Positions 31,265 through 42,390 of a stretch of DNA of 64,000 bases are shown one piece after another. Below the pieces are notes generated by a model. The model was not told the DNA's origin and made no database searches. It saw only the letters and a list, made by a program, of their open reading frames with translations. Origin of the DNA: Ryuthela nishihirai (Eukaryota > Arthropoda > Arachnida > Araneae > Heptathelidae). Position 1 is the stretch's first letter; every line of letters begins with the position of its first letter. The translations under genes were made by a program, and so were the position numbers. Where the stretch lies: the NCBI GenBank assembly GCA_038380435.1, contig JAWZYU010000007.1, positions 25,089,001-25,153,000 on the forward strand, read 5' to 3'.

Positions 31265-31525
31265 GTGATAATTTATGTCGTTGTCTTAATCGTCCGAAGT
31301 TCTTCATTCTTCGGATGAAATGCTAAGCCTTGGTGCCGTATGGAGGATAGCCATACCCTGTGCACATTAAAGAACGCCCTGGATGGCCTTGAGAGGAGAG
31401 GTCTGCCTCATAACATGTCCTGTAGGTTCCCAAACTTTTCAAAACTCTAAGTTCTCGGGGTGTTTGTGATTTGACCATTTAGTTCGCTGTGTGCGTGGTG
31501 CCCCTCAGAGGTAAAACAAAAACAT
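31265..31525 (+). mobile_element. SINE-T, head-less copy
   Basis: Matches the SINE-T body and tail: 'atcgtccgaag', 'gccataccctgtgcacatta', 'aagaacgccctggatggcct' and 'cccctcagaggtaaaac'. It is inserted directly behind SINE-S. The tRNA-like part is absent. Confidence 0.8.
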
Positions 31526-31712
31526 AACAAAATTTAGGAAATATTTTTTCAGTTACTTGTTTGTACAAAAATGGTGTGAAAAGAAAACTTAGTACTATGA
31601 ATGTTATTCAACTTGGCAAGACATTGGACTAGTGTTTGAGAATGAGAACAAAAGGTCTCGTTTTAAGAGAAAAGGGGACGTTTGAATGTCCTTGTATAAA
31701 AAGTCTTGTAAG

Positions 31713-32066
31713 AGCTAGGTTGTGTTGTTTTACCACTAACAGTACTTTTGTGTACACACTACACTAAACGGCCAGGTCGCAAGGACCCTCAAGGCTCTAA
31801 GTCAGCTAAGGGAATTCAGTGGACAGAAGACGAAAGCCTCCTGAGAAGGCCATCCAGTGGGATCTTTAACTTGGGCAGGATAGGGATCTCCTACATAAGA
31901 GACCAAGGTTAACGTCTCACCTGATAGACTGAGGCCTTTCCAAGTTCAGTGGTGTCGCCTTTCTTACTGAGGGTAGGGTAAGGGCTAATGGAGAAAAATC
32001 TAAACGTTGGCATAGTTGGGATTCGAAATTACGAGCCTAGCGTGCTACCTACTGAACCTACCCCAT
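31713..32066 (-). mobile_element. SINE-T, diverged full-length copy
   Basis: Minus orientation from the tail 'gttgttttaccactaacag' to a decayed head 'ctacctactgaacctacccc'. Box B has drifted ('gattcgaaatt'). The family identity is clear from the central 'gccatccagtg..atctttaac' block. Confidence 0.85.
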
Positions 32067-32099
32067 AAAAGTAGGAATAGCTTTTTCTACAGTGGCGGA

Positions 32100-32959
32100 T
32101 TAAGGTATCTGAAGACCCCAGGTGCAGAAGACTGGAGAGGGTCTTGATGAAGAAGATTCCAGAGGCTCTCAACTCTCCGGGAATATATGTGTTGGATGGG
32201 TAACTCTACAAATATTTTTAAACTTATGAATTGAAAAATGCTTGCAGCAAATTAAATAAACTGAATTGCAGCTATGCATAAAAGCATTATATGTATTATA
32301 TAAATGTACACATACTGATAAAACAAACAGAAAATTAATTATGAACGAAAATAAATATCTGTTTTTGTAGTGAATTTAACATAAATCATATTGTAATTGA
32401 TTGGGTTGTTTTTACCTCTGAGTGGGACTTTCTTGCATGCTATGGGCTAAAGTGTGCAGATTACAAGGACGTCGAGGGCTCAGAGAACTTCGGGGGAAGG
32501 GGACACACTGTACAACTCTTAGGAGACAGGTGTTAGCTCTGGACAAGGCCACGCAGCGCGTTCTTTAACATACATAGGGTATGGACTCTCCTCGGTACAA
32601 GGCTTAAAGTCGCATCTGACAGATAGCTGCTTTTCCAAGCACATGGATGTCCCCCCTACTGACCACTTGAAGGGCCTGGAGTTTCGAGGAGATAAATTCA
32701 AGGTTGGCACAAGTAAGACTGAAACCTGGAAATTGCAGATTACGAGCTTGGTTCACTATCGACTGAGTCATTCCAGCCCACGTATTTGGTATAAACTAAG
32801 TAAAGACACGAGACGTGTACGTAAGTAGTAGATTATACGGATTGCGAAATATTTCACTGAATAAAATGTTCGAAAAAAAAAAAAAACGGGTTTTGAGGCC
32901 CCAATGAGTGTGGAGGCCCTAGCTGGCGCCTCATGCGCGCTTGTCATAATCCATCATTG
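32100..32959. mobile_element. hAT-like MITE interrupted by SINE-T
   Basis: The left end CAGTGGCGGATTAAGG and the right end (opposite strand) CAATGATGGATTATGAC are imperfect inverted repeats. Both arms carry a 'ggaggccc'/'gacccca' type block. Flanking octamers TTTTTCTA and CTCTCCTA match only at 5 of 8, so the duplication is doubtful. No transposase remains. Confidence 0.55.
32401..32782 (-). mobile_element. SINE-T, diverged full-length copy inside the hAT-like MITE
   Basis: Minus orientation, tail 'gggttgtttttacctctgag' at 32403, head ending 'gactgagtcattccagccc'. Substitutions throughout indicate an old copy. Confidence 0.9.
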
Positions 32960-33776
32960 CTCTCCTAAGTATTGCAATAGAAATAAAAATCGCCTCTGCA
33001 GCCACTGGGAATAGAGAAGGAGCAAATATCACTTTCTGTGAGAGGAAAAGTTAATTTCTTATTGAAAATCCATCAGTCGGAAATGCTGGGGATGAATGCA
33101 ATAGTCGAAACGTAAAATTTTCGGGGCAGATTTTTATACCTCCGTGATTCATAGGTTTTTTACTGTTACACACAAAAAAATCTGTTATCAATATGTAGGA
33201 TATTTTAATTAATTATATAGGACATTTTAATATATATGGGACAATATATATATATATAATTTCTATTTATATATAGAACATATTAATATATATATATACG
33301 ACAATCATTGCTACTATAAAACCATACTTTAGAGCTAGAAATATATGCTTATTCTAAATGTATGATTTAAGTCATCAATTTTGAACTTCTGATAATCAGC
33401 TATTCTTGGATTCTGTATCAACCAGGTATAAAATGCCCAAAGATCCAGTTCTTTCCATGTATGCCGTGATGTGTCGGAAATGTGTTTCTAGGATATAAAT
33501 TTGTCACCATATTTTTAAAACCTAACTTATTACGTTACGACGGATATCTGTATAGTTTTTCGTGACGGCTAGGACAGCATTTATCCCAGAACATTCTCGC
33601 AAAATTTGTCTAATGCACTTCGCTTCAGTCACAATATCTTCACCCTCAACAAATTTCTTACAACAAGACCCAGATCTAGAAGAAAAAAACTGTAAAACAA
33701 GTTCCATTTTGGGTTTTCAGGAACTGAACAGAAAACTAATAGTAATTAACTTTGTTCGTTTGAACAATGGTTCCAA
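32960..33776. other. AT-rich spacer with (TA)n microsatellite
   Basis: TATA-type simple sequence at about 33223-33300. No gene; short frames at 33522-33828 are shadows without domains. Confidence 0.5.
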
Positions 33777-34155
33777 TTGGGTTGTTTCAGCACTCAGCGG
33801 CACCTTTTTTTGCAATATAATGGGGTAAATGGACAGGTCACAAGGACCCCAAGGACTCATAGATGGTTGGGGGAAGGGTACCTATTGGACAGCTGTTAGG
33901 TGACAGATGGTAGTCTCCCGTCAAGGCCATCCAGAGTGTTCTTTAATGTGCACAGTGTATGGCTCTTCTGCACACGGACAAAGGTTAACGTCCGACAGAC
34001 GACGGGCTTTTTAAACCCATCGGTGCCTCCTTTCTGACCGGGGACTGGGTGAGGGTTTATCGGAGATTACTGAATGCTAGCACGGGTGTGATTCGAACCT
34101 GGGAACTGCCGATTACTAGCCTGGCGCGCAACCACCTCAGCCAATCACCGTCTCT
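33777..34155 (-). mobile_element. SINE-T, full-length copy
   Basis: Minus orientation from 'gggttgtttcagcactcagc' to 'ctggcgcgcaaccacctcag'. Box B 'gattcgaacct' is present at 34090-34100. Confidence 0.9.
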
Positions 34156-35107
34156 TTTGAAGAAGACAGCGCGTTTTGGAACTCTAATGTTTTCCTCAAA
34201 CGAAGAAAAGATTTTTCTAGCTCTAGGTGACATTTTCCAAAGAAAAAAGGCGTTTTTGAATCTCCAAATAAGAAAGGTTGTTTAAAAGTGAAAAAACCTT
34301 AATATTCACCCTCCGACGAAGGAGAGCTGTTCAGAAAACCTTAATTAATTTAACGAAGGAGGAAAGGTATAACAGATCTTTAATGCGATCCTTCAATAAA
34401 GAAAGCCCCGGTCACACCTTTTATGCACACCTGAATATGATAAACGTTTTTCATTAGAGGACTATATGGATTGTGATTTGGAGAACAGCATCCTCTTCAG
34501 TAACGACAAGAAACTTTTTTTGCTTTCTGTTAAATCCTTAAATCTAGAAATTCTGAAAAAAAATAACTCTCTTATAACAGTTAAAAGGTAAAATGAGCCA
34601 ACATGGTGTTTTTACCTTTCACGAATATAATTTTTCTTACCGCAACGGAATCTCTAAAAGAAAGAAATATTTTGGGATTCCTTCCACAACGACGACAATG
34701 TTCCGTTATTGTTAGGCTAAAGTTTGAAATGTTTTCTAAGCTCTAATACGAATTGCTTCACTTCCGGATAAGATGCGCTGAAAGGAATTTATTTCTCGCT
34801 CTCCCGTTTCCTTTTTTCCCCATCCTGTATTCAATTTCTTATTTTGCTTGGAATGTTTACCAAAAGGAATTCTAGATAATGTAGTTTTCAGTGCACGTGC
34901 GACCTCGGTACAAAGCAAAACGAAAAGTTTAGAATTAAGTGGAGTGCTATTACGGCAGTAAAATTAAACGCATCGCCAAGCACGCGTTTAATTTTTATTT
35001 TGAGCAGAATTCTGATTTTGCCTGTTTTAAATTCTTTCGCACGTGTCTGATACTTTCGTAACGATTTAAATCTTTAATGCTTCTAAAAAAATCCAATTAT
35101 AAAAAAA
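34156..35107. other. Unassigned AT-rich region
   Basis: A loosely repeated word 'cgaagaaa/cgaaggag' occurs between 34195 and 34370. No gene recognised. Confidence 0.45.
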
Positions 35108-35650
35108 AATTTGCGGCTCATAAAGATATAATCAATATACTGAATTTAGCTCATTGCAAAGAATTTGCTGATAATAAAACCAATAATCAATATACCGAAT
35201 AGCTGATTGCAAAAGAACTCGCGGCTCGTAAAAGAAATAATAAATATACTAAATTTTTCTCATTTCAAAAGAACTTTCTGTTCTTTAAACAAATAATCTA
35301 TATACTGAATTTGGCTCATTGCAAGAAAATTTGATGTTCATAAAACAAATGATAAATATACTGAATTTAGTTCATTGCAAAAGAACTTTCTTCTCATATA
35401 ATAAATGATCAAAATACTGAATTTGGCTCATTGCAAAAGGAATGGAAAGAAACAAATTTAGATTGCAAAGAAACAAATTTAGTATATAATCAATATAATA
35501 AATTCGTCTTTTTAGCAGACCTGTATATAATAAACGCAACTTGCGGCTCAAAAAAGAATTAATAAATATACTGAATTCGGCTCATTGCGAAAGAACTTAT
35601 GGCTCAAAAAAAAAATAATCAATATGATGAATCTGGCTTATTTCTCAAAT
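35108..35650. repeat. ~60 bp minisatellite, about nine degenerate units
   Basis: The core 'tatactgaatttggctcatt' then 'gcaaaagaact' and 'gcggctcataaa' recurs near 35137, 35197, 35255, 35314, 35357, 35416 and 35571. Units vary in length from 45 to 65 bp. No reading frame persists. Confidence 0.85.
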
Positions 35651-35949
35651 TTTTTTAATCTGACATATTTAGATGCATAACTAATCGATTTTGACATTTC
35701 AGATTATTGATCAAAAATGTATATTTTAGTTTTATAATGAAAATTTCTTCAGATTCCTTAAATTAATAACCACTGTGGGCAAGAAAAGGGCCGCTCAGAG
35801 GTGAAACAACCCAACCGATATAATTATATTTCGAAATGAGTTATTTTATTTTCTAAATGAGCTGCATATTTAGTTTTCTTCCATTGTAGAAAACTCTGTC
35901 TGCGTTGATGATTTATTTCTACTAATCTCTGTTCTTCGCGAGAAAGAGA
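35651..35949. mobile_element. Spacer with a SINE-T 3' end fragment
   Basis: A short SINE-T tail on the plus strand lies at 35790-35818 ('ggccgctcagaggtgaaaca'). The rest of the interval is AT-rich and unassigned. Confidence 0.65.
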
Positions 35950-36270
35950 ACGCCGATGCGCTTGGCAGGGTCTCCATCCATCCGATGGGACATAAAGCCC
36001 TGCTCTTGTGCCTCCATCCATCCGATGGGATATAAAGCCCTGCTCTTGTGCCTCCATCCATCCGATGGGACATAAAGCCCTGGTCTTGTGTATAAGAGAA
36101 CAATATCTTATTCTCGTTAAAGAATACACTGGATGTTCTTTACTGGAGGTGTCCATCTATCTTCTAATAGCTATCCAGTGGGGTCCATTCCCCTAGCCAA
36201 CTCTGAGGCCTTTGGACTCTCGTGACTTGGCTATTTAGACCATTTGTGCCTTTTCGTTGTAAAACAAAAA
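35950..36270 (+). mobile_element. SINE-T body with an internal 40 bp triplication
   Basis: Plus-strand SINE-T from 'gccgatgcgcttggcagggt' to 'cgttgtaaaacaaaaaaac'. The segment starting 'ctccatccatccgatgggac' and ending 'gccctgctcttgtgc' is tandemly present three times at 35972, 36012 and 36052, almost identical. The near identity suggests a recent local expansion inside an older SINE. Confidence 0.85.
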
Positions 36271-36779
36271 AACAAATCCCAGATTAGCCATTTTTCTGTT
36301 GACTGTATTGATTGAGAAGGAGACGATTTTCATTTTGCGATTCTTTCTCCCAACCTTTTTCGCATATATCCATTTCAAGATACAATATTTGTTTTACAAG
36401 GTATCAGCATTTTTTAGCGTCAGTGGTGTTCGGATCACAACAACAACAAAAAATATAAATTAAAAGAAATACCTGTCGTCCTATATGAGCTCTAGGAAGT
36501 TACATTTGACACCCAGGGGCGTAGCGAAGGACTATGGTTGGGGGTGGTGGATAAATCAAAAATTTTCCAACTCAAAAATCAAATTTTACCAACTGAACAA
36601 ATAATGTATCTGTCACGTCTTTACCTAGATTTTCGCTCCGTGGAGGGAGGGGTCAGGCAATTTGACTTCCAATTTTGCCATGTAGCCATAATTTCACAGA
36701 AATAATCCCAATATTTACCATCTCGTCTGAATTGGTGAATTTTTCCTTGATTGGCCCCTTGATTTCCCTGTTTGCGAGC
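36271..36779. other. Unassigned spacer
   Basis: No recognised element before the Tc1 fragment. A G-rich patch lies around 36538-36551. Confidence 0.45.
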
Positions 36780-37397
36780 CTATCTTCCGGCTTTGCGTTT
36801 GCCCCTCACATCTGGCCACATGCAAGCACGTCTTCAGTGGTGTCAGAACTGGAACGAACAAGAGTGGAGTACCGTGGTGTTTAGTGATGAATCTCGTTTT
36901 CGTCTTGGCCAGCACGAAGGTAGACAACGTGTTCGCCTTCACCCAGAGGAAAGGAACGCCACCCAGTGCGTGGGACATCGTCACACAGCTCCAGCACCTG
37001 GTGTCTTGCTGTGGGGTGCCATTTGTCAGACATCTCGGTCAGAACTGATCATCATAAGATGATCTCTAACTGCCCAATGATATGCTACCAACATTTTGCA
37101 GCCAGTGGCTGTCCCATTTGTTCAGCAGCACGGAACCTTTTACCCGCAAGATAACGCCCGTCCTCACACAGCCCGCAGTAGTCTATAGTATCTACACGAG
37201 CAAAACGTTCAGGTAATACCATGGCCAACACGCTCGCCGGACCTTTCACCTATTGAACATGTCTGGGACATGATGGGCCGACAGCTCCAAAAACACCCAA
37301 TAGGTGCGCCAACCATTGTCGCTGAAATCGAGCAGCGACTTTGCGCCATTTGGTGTTCTCTCCCTCAGGCAGACATTATAAAAGCTGTTCGATAGCC
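36780..37397 (+). pseudogene. Tc1-like transposase, C-terminal two thirds
   Basis: Blocks: 'ARLQWCQNWNEQEWSTVVFS' and 'DESRFRLGQHEGRQRVRL' (first catalytic Asp about 36885), 'PGVLLWGAICQTSRSEL' (about 37000), 'YPQDNARPHTARSSL' (second Asp, about 37150), and 'RSPDLSPIEHVWDMMGRQLQ' (third acidic residue, about 37250), ending 'IIKAVR' and a stop at 37397. The N-terminal DNA-binding half is absent. Two or three frame breaks are seen. Its sequence is closest in style to the minus-strand Tc1 at 23-26 kb. Confidence 0.85.
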
Positions 37398-37619
37398 TTC
37401 CCCGCCATACTAATTATTTCCATATATTTATTTATCTCCCCATCAATGGTCCAAGATGACATCTAATCATGTTTGCTTCCTGCAAGACATTTTCAATGTG
37501 TTTATCCCATCTAAGTTTATTAATGGAAGGTAACTCCCGGATACTTAACAGTCCTCTGCCAGTTTAGTGGAGTATCAAATATGTTGACTATCTGAGGGTT
37601 AGTTACTTTCTTTAGGTAA
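37398..37619. other. Spacer carrying the left target duplication of the hAT MITE
   Basis: Contains TTAGGTAA at 37612-37619, repeated at 43106-43113. Nothing else is recognised. Confidence 0.5.
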
Positions 37620-37875
37620 GTGGTTCTCAACCATTTATGCTTCACGTACCCCCTGGAAATGTGTATGTAACTGGCGAACCTCTTGTATAGATAGATAAAA
37701 CTATAGTTATAGTATAACAATGGGAATAAAATAAAATATATATATCAGTAGTTCTCAAACTTTTATGCTTCACGTACCCCCTGGAAATGTGTATGTAACT
37801 GGCGTACCTTTTGTATAGATAGATAAAACTATAGTTATAGTATAACAATGGGAATAAAATAAAACACATATATAT

Positions 37876-38510
37876 TGTTGCGGATTACAAAAATGGATAG
37901 CCACTGAGCGTGAGTATTAAAAGCTATATTTCAAAACCAAATTCAATACAAGGTAAATTGTTACAAAGGAAATATGGATGAAGTATCTTATTAACAAATC
38001 AACTATTAACATGCACAAGTCATCAATCTTCCTGCGTAGAGCACACAATATCAGCTCTGTGTATTTTACTAAATACTACCTTTTACTTGATTTACCAGGT
38101 CACCCGAAGATCTTCACTCGTAAACCAATTCTCGTCCTGTGCTAATAACTTTTCACACACTAGCCGAACAAAAAGACAGTCCGTGTAGACATTCGAAGTT
38201 AGCCATAAAAGTTCCCACTTTTATACTTCCGCGTATACACAACACATCAAGTTACTTCTTGATACTTAACGATAAAAGATCCCACTTTTATCCTTCCGTG
38301 TATACACAACACATCAAGTTACTTCTTGATACTTACGCGCCTGTCTCAGAACAGCTCACCGTCCATTTTCGAACTCTCCGACCGTTACAACACAACGACC
38401 GTTACAACACAAAACTGTTAACGCTCCACTCTTCTTCTCCAAATTCTCCCAACGTTCTTATTCGTTGGCTGAAACTTTGCTTTCGGTTGCCAGATTCTTC
38501 TGTCGTAACA
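37876..38510 (-). repeat. 3' LTR of the Gypsy element
   Basis: 635 bp, reading TGTTACGACAG... to ...CCGCAACA on the minus strand. It appears identical to 42391-43025. An internal near-duplicate 'cacaacacatcaagttactt' occurs twice, about 77 bp apart, within the LTR. Confidence 0.95.
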
Positions 38511-39075
38511 CTGCCCCCTTCCTAGGTCTTGTTCGTCCCGAACAATTCTGGATTCCAAAGTTTCTTCAGTTCTTCGATGAAACGGAGCCAAACGATCCAC
38601 GTGAACCACCTTGCACTTTGTAGCTGGACGTCGACGAATGCGATATACCACGTCATTAATCCTGTTAACTATTGTATATGGACCTTCCCAAGGTTTCTGA
38701 AGTTTTGGAGATAGTCCTTTTTTTCTATGTGGACTGTATAGCCAGACAAGATCTCCTTGATTGAAAATAGTTCCATTTATTTTACTGTCATATCTTGTTT
38801 TGGTTCTGTCACTTGTTATGTCGATGTTATGTCTAACGGAGTGATGGATTTCTTCTAGTCGTTGTTGCAATTCTTGTACGTATTGTGGAGTGGACACAGG
38901 CATTGCTTCGGGCCGACCATATAAAAGGTCACAGGGAAGACGTAACTCTCTTCCAAAAATCATCATGGAAGGTGTCTGTCCAGTTGTCTCATGCACTGCC
39001 GTTCTATATGCCAGCAAAAGGAGTGGTACATGGCGATCCCAGTCACGTTGGTGGTCGTTCACAAATAATGCTAAA
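38418..39075 (-). pseudogene. Gypsy integrase, C-terminal remainder
   Basis: The open frame begins after the integrase catalytic core: 'RDWDRHVPLLLLAYRTAVHE' and 'TGQTPSMMIFGRELRLP' (the post-catalytic helix region), then a C-terminal DNA-binding domain with 'GDLVWLYSPHRKKGLSPKLQ' and 'GPYTIVNRINDVVYRI'. The zinc-binding HHCC module and the D,D,E catalytic residues are missing. The junction with the RNase H fragment lies at about 39065-39085. The frame runs into the LTR before stopping at 38418, as is usual in such compact elements. Confidence 0.9.
38511..38524 (-). promoter_or_regulatory. Polypurine tract
   Basis: On the minus strand 'aggaagggggcag' lies directly before the 3' LTR. This is the expected plus-strand primer site of an LTR retrotransposon. 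Confidence 0.8.
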
Positions 39076-39600
39076 TGCTGAGCAATTGTTCTATTGCTTT
39101 TACTATTGCTAACAGTTCTTTGCGTGTTACACAGTAATTCCGCTCTGGTTTGGATAAAGTTTTACTAAAGTATGCAATAACTCTCTCTTGTCCGTCTTGT
39201 TCTTGTGAAAGCACAGCACCAACTCCTGTGTTACTTGCGTCAGTATCTATCACGAATTGTTTTCCAGTTTGTGGGTACGCTAGCACTGGTGCTGTGGAAA
39301 GAGTTTTCTTTAGCTGTTGAAAGGCTATATCGCATTCGGTGGTCCACATAAACCGCTGGCCCTCTTCTGTCAGACGATGTAATGGCCTTGCGATGTTGGA
39401 GAAACCTTTGACAAATCTTCTATAGTAGGTGCAAAGTCCAATAAAACTACGAAGTTGATGAACATCTTGTGGTGGAGGCCAGTCTCTTACAGCTTCTATC
39501 TTACTAGGATCAGTCTTAATCCCTGCTGTAGTGATCACATGACCAAGGTAATGAACTTCTTGCTGGAACAGTTTACACTTTGTCGGTCCCAATTTTAACT
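39071..39600 (-). pseudogene. Gypsy RT thumb and RNase H start, frameshifted
   Basis: Continues the RT in a different frame: 'KCKLFQQEVHYLGHVITTAG', 'FIGLCTYYRRFVKGFSNIAR' (connection), then RNase H with 'FVIDTDASNTGVGAVLSQ' (first metal-binding Asp) and 'RNYCVTRKELLAIVKAIE' (catalytic Glu region). It is then cut off at about 39071 by the internal deletion. A shift at about 39600 separates it from the gag-pol frame; a one-base deletion is one simple explanation. Confidence 0.9.
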
Positions 39601-42360
39601 TGGCTTAAGTTTTTCAAATACTTGACGAAGATTTCTCAAATGTTCTTCAAAAGTTCTTCCAAGAACTATGATGTCGTCCAAGTAAACCAGGCAGACCTCC
39701 AAAGACAAACCTTTGAGCACTGACTCCATTAGTCGCTCAAATGTGGCAGGTGCATTACAAAGTCCAAATGGCATCACCTTAAACTGCCAAAGTCCATTCC
39801 CTGTACTGAAAGCCGTTTTCTCACGGTCTTCAGGACGTATACCAACTTGCCAATAGCCGCTCTTTAAATCTAATGTTGAGAACCATTCTGACCCAGATAA
39901 AGTGTCTAGTGTATCGTCAATCCTGGGTAAAGGAAAGGAATCTTTCTTTGTTACGTCATTTAATCTGCGATAATCTACACAAAATCGTGTAGATCCATCT
40001 TTTTTCTTGACAAGAACTACTGGTGATGTCCAGGGACTCTGTGATGGTTCTATAATGCCCTGAGCTTCCATGTCCTTTATGAGTTGTTCCGTCTCCTCTC
40101 TTTTTGCCAATGGAAGCCTTCTTGCCGGCAGATGGACTGGAGGAGAATCACCAGTGTTGATTTTATGTTCTGTCAGGTTAGTACGGCCATAATCATTTGA
40201 TGTGGCAGAAAAAATGTCAGAAAATTCTTTTAATAGGTTCTCGGCCTTAGCAGCTTGGTTTTCAGTTAATATTTGTCTTGTTTCTCTCCATAATTCAGTA
40301 AGATGAGACGGGATGTCGGTATGGTTTTGATATGAATCGGTAACTTCTATTTTATTTATACTTGTTACACAGGTAACAGCTTCACATATTGCTAATTCCT
40401 CACCCTTTTTTAACATTCTATTGGATTTGTTACAGTTCATCACTCTGATAGGGATCTGTTCTTTATCTATTCTGACTAAAGTCCTTGCAACCAGGATGTT
40501 ATGAGCCAAAGCTCCTTTACCAGAGGCATCAGTAACTGCCAATCGGAAGGCCCCAGAAGTCTCCGCCCGTTGTCCACGGACTATAACTTCACTTTGTGCT
40601 GGGATCTCTGTGTCTTCCGTCACTAATATTGGAATTACGCTTGATAAAGAATCAGACGTCCGGCTAAGCAGAGGAATCTCTTCTGTCTCATAGATGAGTA
40701 GGTTATCACTGGGTCTAATGTTGAATCCATGTTTCTTAAGAAAATCAAGGCCTAATATGCATTCGTCGTAGATGTCAGCGATGTAAACAGGATGGCGAAC
40801 CAGACAGCTACCAACTCGAATATTAAGTTCTATTTTTCCATGAACTTTTGCACGATCTCCAGTGGCCGTTTGTAGGCTTATTCTAGACTGTGTAGTATTC
40901 AAGTTTGGGTGAGGTATTATTTTCTTTATTATATCCGTTCTGAGTAAAGTTACATTTGCACCAGTGTCGACTATCATACGGCAAGGTATTCCATTTATGG
41001 CTCCATCAGCTACTAATCCATTATTATCGCCATGTAATGTTGAAACGTGGGCGACTTCCCCTGGGGCCAACCAATCAACAACCAGCCTTTGCCTCGCAAG
41101 ATTGATAAATTTTCTGTTTCTCTGATCCTGTTGTCTAGTTGATGTACTTGGACTCCTCATTCGTTTCCTAGTGCAGTTGGTACGAATGTGTCCGGTCTTG
41201 CCACAATTCCAACACTGGAGGTCTGTTGTAGGTTTTGAAGAAGAACCTTTTATATCTTTCAAAACGGATAGTATGGCTTTGGTTAGTTCTTTCATTTCAT
41301 TATCCTTTTCTACAGTTTCTTCTGCACTCACAAATCTCACTGCACGTTTGTTCGCTCGGGAGGAAAGCCTGGAGCACTCGTATTTCATAGCATGTACCAC
41401 AGCTGACTTTAAGGATTCACCTTCCAACATCCTCAGAGATTGCTGAGTGTCAGGGTCAGCAATAGCATCAATAAATTGTAATTGAGCTAAATTATCTTGA
41501 ATTTCTGGTGGACAGTTACTATAAGCCAATCTAGCTAGACGCTCAATATCACTAGCAAGCTCTTGCAAAGTTTCACCATTTTTCTGCATGCGATGTTTAA
41601 ATTGAGTCACGTAATATTGTTTTAAATAACTATCACCAAACCTTAGTTCTAATGCAGAAACTAGACTTTGATAATCAAGTCGTTTTTCTTCTGGAACAGA
41701 CTGCAAAACTTCCGCAGCAGAATTTCTTAAGGAAGCTGCAAGAAAACTGGCCTTTTGGAATTCATTCCACTCATTGGCTGTAGCGATAACTTCGAATTGT
41801 GTTTTAAATACTGTCCAAGATGATTGACCATCATATGTAGAAGGTTTAGTTGTATTTTTAGCGATATGTGTAATAACATTATTTCCACTAGAATTATTAT
41901 TATCACAGGCAGAAGGTAACATTTCATTTCTCAAAATCTGAAACTGGCGTTCACAATCAGTTTTTACAATTTCAATTTCGTGTTTATAATCTAACTTAAC
42001 ACTATCAAGATCATCTTTTACACTATTTAGTTCGGTCATAATGTCCTTACACTTATCAGAAATCTTATCAATTTGAGAAGCCACTTCAGCTCTCATCTCA
42101 GTATTTTGTGCGGCCAGGTCACCTATTTTATTTCTCAACTCATTATTTCGTGCGGCCATTTCGGCTTTCAAATCATCTTTTTGAGAAACTATCTCAGTTC
42201 TCAACTCATTATTTTGACTTTTAATGTCATTCATCTGTGTAGCCATATCAGTCATCTGGTCACCTATTTTATCGCTTTGGGCAGCTATATCGGCTTTCAT
42301 ATCGGCTTTCAAGTCATTTAACAACTTTACTAATTCATCCATACTTCTAGTTAACGGCAT
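39595..42360 (-). CDS. Gypsy gag-protease-RT polyprotein, truncated by frameshift
   Basis: 921 codons from ATG at 42360, which lies 10 bp inside the primer site. Order: an N-terminal coiled-coil of repeated 'LKAEMAA/NNELR' heptads (1-150), capsid-like gag (170-340), one CCHC zinc knuckle 'CWNCGKTGHIRTNC' (about 381), an aspartic protease with 'MIVDTGANVTLL' (about 460), then RT with 'WTSPVVLVKKKDGSTRFCVD', 'TLDLKSGYWQV', 'MPFGLCNAPATFERLM' and the catalytic 'YLDD' (codons 893-896). Gag and pol share one frame. The frame ends at 39595 because of a frameshift shortly after YLDD, so the product would lack the RT thumb, RNase H and integrase. Gag and protease look intact, so the copy could still supply capsid protein if transcribed. 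Confidence 0.93.
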   Translation of the reverse strand: MPLTRSMDELVKLLNDLKADMKADIAAQSDKIGDQMTDMATQMNDIKSQNNELRTEIVSQKDDLKAEMAARNNELRNKIGDLAAQNTEMRAEVASQIDKISDKCKDIMTELNSVKDDLDSVKLDYKHEIEIVKTDCERQFQILRNEMLPSACDNNNSSGNNVITHIAKNTTKPSTYDGQSSWTVFKTQFEVIATANEWNEFQKASFLAASLRNSAAEVLQSVPEEKRLDYQSLVSALELRFGDSYLKQYYVTQFKHRMQKNGETLQELASDIERLARLAYSNCPPEIQDNLAQLQFIDAIADPDTQQSLRMLEGESLKSAVVHAMKYECSRLSSRANKRAVRFVSAEETVEKDNEMKELTKAILSVLKDIKGSSSKPTTDLQCWNCGKTGHIRTNCTRKRMRSPSTSTRQQDQRNRKFINLARQRLVVDWLAPGEVAHVSTLHGDNNGLVADGAINGIPCRMIVDTGANVTLLRTDIIKKIIPHPNLNTTQSRISLQTATGDRAKVHGKIELNIRVGSCLVRHPVYIADIYDECILGLDFLKKHGFNIRPSDNLLIYETEEIPLLSRTSDSLSSVIPILVTEDTEIPAQSEVIVRGQRAETSGAFRLAVTDASGKGALAHNILVARTLVRIDKEQIPIRVMNCNKSNRMLKKGEELAICEAVTCVTSINKIEVTDSYQNHTDIPSHLTELWRETRQILTENQAAKAENLLKEFSDIFSATSNDYGRTNLTEHKINTGDSPPVHLPARRLPLAKREETEQLIKDMEAQGIIEPSQSPWTSPVVLVKKKDGSTRFCVDYRRLNDVTKKDSFPLPRIDDTLDTLSGSEWFSTLDLKSGYWQVGIRPEDREKTAFSTGNGLWQFKVMPFGLCNAPATFERLMESVLKGLSLEVCLVYLDDIIVLGRTFEEHLRNLRQVFEKLKPS

Positions 42361-42370
42361 TCAATAAATT

Positions 42371-42388
42371 ATCCCACTTCTGACACCA
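42371..42388 (-). promoter_or_regulatory. Primer binding site, tRNA-Leu type
   Basis: The plus strand reads ATCCCACTTCTGACACCA, identical to the 3' end of a typical animal tRNA-Leu with CCA. It lies 2 bp inside the 5' LTR, so the minus-strand RNA would pair with that tRNA for first-strand priming. Confidence 0.85.
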
Positions 42389-42390
42389 AA

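Noticed and set aside
33220..33300. TATA-box promoter cluster
   Set aside because: It is a simple (TA)n microsatellite with no gene downstream.
38139..38525. 128-130 codon protein present twice (also 42654-43046)
   Set aside because: It is a plus-strand frame across the LTR, duplicated only because the LTR is, and antisense to the element.
38418..42360. Endogenous retrovirus with an envelope gene
   Set aside because: The integrase C-terminus runs directly into the polypurine tract and LTR; no room and no frame for an envelope.
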